64,000 bases of DNA, from contig JAEZZA010000027.1 in NCBI GenBank assembly GCA_023442525.1, forward strand, positions 22,405-86,404. Reading direction: 5' to 3'. The translations under genes were made by a program, and so were the position numbers. Shown in pieces: positions 61,550 through 64,000 of the stretch. The first letter of the stretch is position 1, and every line of letters begins with the position of its first letter. The notes beneath the pieces were generated by a model. The model saw only the letters and a list, made by a program, of their open reading frames with translations, had not been told where the DNA came from and made no database searches. This stretch comes from Bacteroidota bacterium (GTDB taxonomy: Bacteria > Bacteroidota > Bacteroidia > Bacteroidales > UBA10428).

Positions 61550-63349
61550 TTGCCGGATGAAATAAAAACCGGTTCCATACAGAGTTTGAAATATGTTTTC
61601 AATATGGAAACAGGTAATCTATCCTGTCGAAGAAATGTACTTAGGAACCTCACTGAGATTTTTACATATAATAATCTGGATCAATTGACATCCTGGCAGG
61701 TGGGAGCTACAACTTACAGCGTCGGATATAAAAGCGATGGTACTTCAAGAATTAACACCAAAACGGATGCAGGAACCTATGTCTATGGAATAACACCAAA
61801 TATTCATCAGGTTACCGGGATAAATAACAATCCAGGCACTTTAAACAATACGAATGCTGTTATAACATATAATTCATTCAATAAAATTGCATCTATTATT
61901 GAGACCGGAGCTTACAGGCAGGAGTTCATATATGCTGCCGATGAGCAGCGCAGGGTGAGTAAGCTGTATAACAGTAGCAGTGTACTTAAGAAAGAGACTG
62001 TTTATGTTCCGGGAGGATATGAAGTAGAGAAAAGAGGCACAAATACCAGAAGACTCCATTATATTCCGGTTGGAGATTGCTGGGCGCTGTACACCAAAAA
62101 CAGTTCTGGAGCGGATTCATTATATTTCCTTCTTACCGACCATCTGGGATCGGTGCATGTTATTACCAATTCGAGCGGTACTTTATTAAAGGAAATGAGC
62201 TTTGACCCCTGGGGACGAAGGCGGAACCCGGTTGATTGGACTTATAACAATGTTCCGGCAGTATCCATAACCTCCCGGGGTTTCACCATGCACGAGCATA
62301 TGGATCCATTCAAACTGATAAATATGAATGGCAGGGTCTACGATCCGGTATTGGGCCAGTTCCTGAGCCCTGACCCTTATGTAAGCAATCCGGCTTCCAC
62401 TGCCTCCTATAACCGTTACGCGTATTGTAATTATAACCCGTTGAAGTATGTGGATCCGAGCGGGTATTGCAGTACAATCAAAGGGGTCGGCCATTTTCCG
62501 GGTCGGGATAGTTATAACGGTTGGGACTATGGAAGCGGCACTATTTTTAGTACACCAGATATGTACACAAGTGTTGAAGCACTTTGGAATTCTACTTATG
62601 GTGGCTCCTGGTCCAGAGCTTCCGGTCTACATTTTTTTTCGGAAAGTGAAGCGGCAGAATATACTGCAGGAGTGATGAACATGATGGGCCTGGCGGGACC
62701 TGGTTATGAGTACTATGCAAAGGCAACCGCAATTGGTGGAAGTGTTAATATTGGAGATACTAAATATTATGTGATTGGCGATGGAAATTTATATAAGGAT
62801 CCGGTATATTCATATTCCTTTGTGACCAGGCCTGTCCAGTCTTCACCTGAATATAGTTGGACGAATTTTCCTGAGATTAATCCCTCAGGAGGTGGGGGTC
62901 ATGATGCGATGGATTACATTAGTACGGTGACAGGTGCAGCAGGTACGTATTTTGGGTTAATGGGAAATATGTTTCACAATGAATTATATTGGGTTCAAAA
63001 AAACGGTACCTTAAGATCTACACAGATTCTCAATAACTCAAATAAGATTTACAGAACAAGCTATAATGTGGTTAAAGAGTCTTTTGCTACTGCAAAGGCA
63101 TGGAGTAACAGGATGAGTACGTTGGGAATAGTTGTTACAGGAATTGATATAGCGGTAGATGGGCAAGTCAGGCCTTCCCATGTACTTAATTTAACATTAA
63201 CAGGGCTTTCGTATACCGGTGTTGGTGCTATAGCTGCAGGACTTTATTGGGGAACTGATATAGGGTTTGAAATATTTACTGGTTACTCTCTAAATGAAAG
63301 GCTTGATCAACGGCTTGCCCCACAACATGGCGCAACAGGTGGTTGGTAA
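61550..63349 (+). CDS. N-terminally truncated RHS-repeat effector
   Basis: 599-aa C-terminal part of an RHS/YD-repeat protein. About residues 15-200 hold YD-type repeats (FNMETGNLSCRRN, FTYNNLDQLTSW, YSVGYKSDG). The core ends with the RHS hallmark LGQFLSPDPYVSNPASTASYNRYAYCNYNPLKYVDPSGY near 265-305. The remaining 295 residues are a polymorphic tip with a glycine-rich, hydrophobic region (TLTGLSYTGVGAIAAGLYWGTDIGFEIFTGYS), suggesting membrane action. RHS proteins are normally over 1000 aa with a signal peptide; here only TTG starts the frame and a frame break lies upstream, so this looks like a recombined or decaying cassette. The next gene may be its immunity partner. Confidence 0.75.
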   Translation: MPDEIKTGSIQSLKYVFNMETGNLSCRRNVLRNLTEIFTYNNLDQLTSWQVGATTYSVGYKSDGTSRINTKTDAGTYVYGITPNIHQVTGINNNPGTLNNTNAVITYNSFNKIASIIETGAYRQEFIYAADEQRRVSKLYNSSSVLKKETVYVPGGYEVEKRGTNTRRLHYIPVGDCWALYTKNSSGADSLYFLLTDHLGSVHVITNSSGTLLKEMSFDPWGRRRNPVDWTYNNVPAVSITSRGFTMHEHMDPFKLINMNGRVYDPVLGQFLSPDPYVSNPASTASYNRYAYCNYNPLKYVDPSGYCSTIKGVGHFPGRDSYNGWDYGSGTIFSTPDMYTSVEALWNSTYGGSWSRASGLHFFSESEAAEYTAGVMNMMGLAGPGYEYYAKATAIGGSVNIGDTKYYVIGDGNLYKDPVYSYSFVTRPVQSSPEYSWTNFPEINPSGGGGHDAMDYISTVTGAAGTYFGLMGNMFHNELYWVQKNGTLRSTQILNNSNKIYRTSYNVVKESFATAKAWSNRMSTLGIVVTGIDIAVDGQVRPSHVLNLTLTGLSYTGVGAIAAGLYWGTDIGFEIFTGYSLNERLDQRLAPQHGATGGW

Positions 63350-63358
63350 TCTAAAACA

Positions 63359-63772
63359 ATGTCAGTCATGAAAGTCATTCTAAATTTATATGATTATATT
63401 TTTTACAGAGTATATTCTTTTTTTCAAAAAAGAAATGACAATATCTCTGATGAGAAAGCAACCAATCTGGTAGTAACTCTGCAGTGTTTTTTAATAATAG
63501 ACCTATTTATTATTTTCAGGTTAATATTTGATTTTGAAATTAATAAGCAGTATTACAATAAATGGTTGTGGGGTCTCCTGCTTGTCGGCATTATAGGTAT
63601 TTATAACCATATACGTTACAAAAAAAAGTTTAAAAAGAATGATTATTCGGAATTTCATTCGTTATGGCAAAATGAAATAGAAAATAAAAAGAGAAGAAAT
63701 GGGATGTTAATAATTGCTTATATAGTTTTTTCAATAATTGTCCTGCCTGCATTATACGCTATTCTTCGATAA
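63359..63772 (+). CDS. Small membrane protein, possible RHS immunity protein
   Basis: 137 aa, no family recognised. Three hydrophobic helices are visible (about 41-60, 70-85 and 115-135) with a basic loop between the second and third (RYKKKFKKND). It begins nine bases after the RHS stop, is markedly AT-rich compared with its neighbours, and is followed by a terminator. Immunity genes for RHS tips sit directly downstream, and a membrane protein would suit a membrane-active toxin. The start could also be the second ATG at codon 4. Function is inferred from position only. Confidence 0.55.
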   Translation: MSVMKVILNLYDYIFYRVYSFFQKRNDNISDEKATNLVVTLQCFLIIDLFIIFRLIFDFEINKQYYNKWLWGLLLVGIIGIYNHIRYKKKFKKNDYSEFHSLWQNEIENKKRRNGMLIIAYIVFSIIVLPALYAILR

Positions 63773-63785
63773 AGTATATAAATCA

Positions 63786-63812
63786 AAAAGCCCGGCAAGT
63801 CCGGGCTTTTTT
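63786..63812. terminator. Bidirectional intrinsic terminator
   Basis: AAAAGCCCGG (63786-63795) pairs with CCGGGCTTTT (63801-63810), with T runs on both strands, between convergent genes. It can end both transcripts. Confidence 0.92.
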
Positions 63813-63818
63813 ATCATT

Positions 63819-64000
63819 CTAGTCCCATGGGGAATCCTTCATCGGATCCCAATACTCCGTACATTCATGGAATAGATCCATTTTTAAATTTGATTTGGCT
63901 GCCTCAAAGTTAGCCCTCATATCAGGTAATTGTTTATCCTTGAAACGTCTAAATTCTCTATCCTTTGTGAGTAAAACAAAGTGCAGTGCATGATTTTTTA
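63819..64000 (-). CDS. Partial gene at the window edge (C-terminus only)
   Basis: An open frame enters from the right edge and ends in TAG (63819-63821), giving the last 60 residues of a protein. It ends with a Trp/Asp/Pro-rich tail (ECTEYWDPMKDSPWD) after a charged helical region with alternating Lys, Arg, Glu and Asp. The start is outside the window. No family can be named. Placed beside an RHS cassette it may be part of the same polymorphic toxin region, but this is only positional. Confidence 0.6.
   Translation of the reverse strand, partial: KNHALHFVLLTKDREFRRFKDKQLPDMRANFEAAKSNLKMDLFHECTEYWDPMKDSPWD

Overview
The window reads as chromosomal DNA of a Bacteroidota bacterium, probably an anaerobic or microaerobic member of the order Bacteroidales; exact placement needs a marker-gene search. 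The evidence is a SusC/SusD pair, type IX secretion C-terminal sorting domains, a nuo operon without nuoEFG, and repeated exact matches to the Bacteroidota -7 promoter box TAnnTTTG just upstream of gene starts. No phage, integrase or transposase gene is visible, and there is no rRNA. One tRNA gene, tRNA-Pro(GGG), is present.

Layout. 1-7 kb: envelope genes (dgkA; a small regulator-membrane protein-CreD operon with a candidate operator; an NlpC/P60 hydrolase; a secreted CotH-like protein; a Gfo/Idh/MocA oxidoreductase). 7-12 kb: a signalling locus with a secreted PepSY-like protein behind a candidate sigma-54 promoter and upstream activator palindrome, followed by an NtrC-type regulator and a convergent hybrid histidine kinase with an HPt domain. 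12-17 kb: a GH15 glucoamylase-like enzyme, then a minus-strand pair of a cytochrome c/PQQ-type sugar dehydrogenase and a TonB-dependent receptor. 17.2-18.9 kb: two direct copies of a hairpin-rich repeat flank a RibD-like reductase and a protein made almost only of a sorting domain. 19-24 kb: DUF72, a metal-binding lipoprotein, a class A PBP and DUF1846.

24-35 kb: an 11-gene nuoABCDHIJKLMN operon on the minus strand, with a type II NADH dehydrogenase divergent from it. 35-39 kb: stress genes (peroxiredoxin-glutaredoxin, DEAD-box helicase, a small basic protein, cold-shock protein, tRNA-Pro, bacterioferritin). 39-47 kb: 2-oxoacid dehydrogenase E2 and fused E1, flavodoxin, D-amino-acid aminotransferase, DedA, and two EamA transporters. 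47-52 kb: a five-gene heterodisulfide-reductase-like cluster in the order C1-B1-A-C2-(membrane-anchored B2/D). It resembles the sHdr gene order but ends in a protein with its own membrane domain and four sets of Fe-S ligands; this is the most interesting metabolic unit here. A fused transporter/spermidine-synthase-like gene overlaps its end in antisense.

54-61 kb: a SusC/SusD operon with two accessory lipoproteins and no enzyme. 61-64 kb: an N-terminally truncated RHS effector, a small membrane protein that may be its immunity partner, and the tail of a gene running off the window.

Together the genes suggest a redox-versatile cell. Nuo lacks the NADH-oxidising module, NDH-2 could oxidise NADH directly, and the membrane Hdr-like complex could pass electrons between soluble carriers and quinone. 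These links are inference from gene content.
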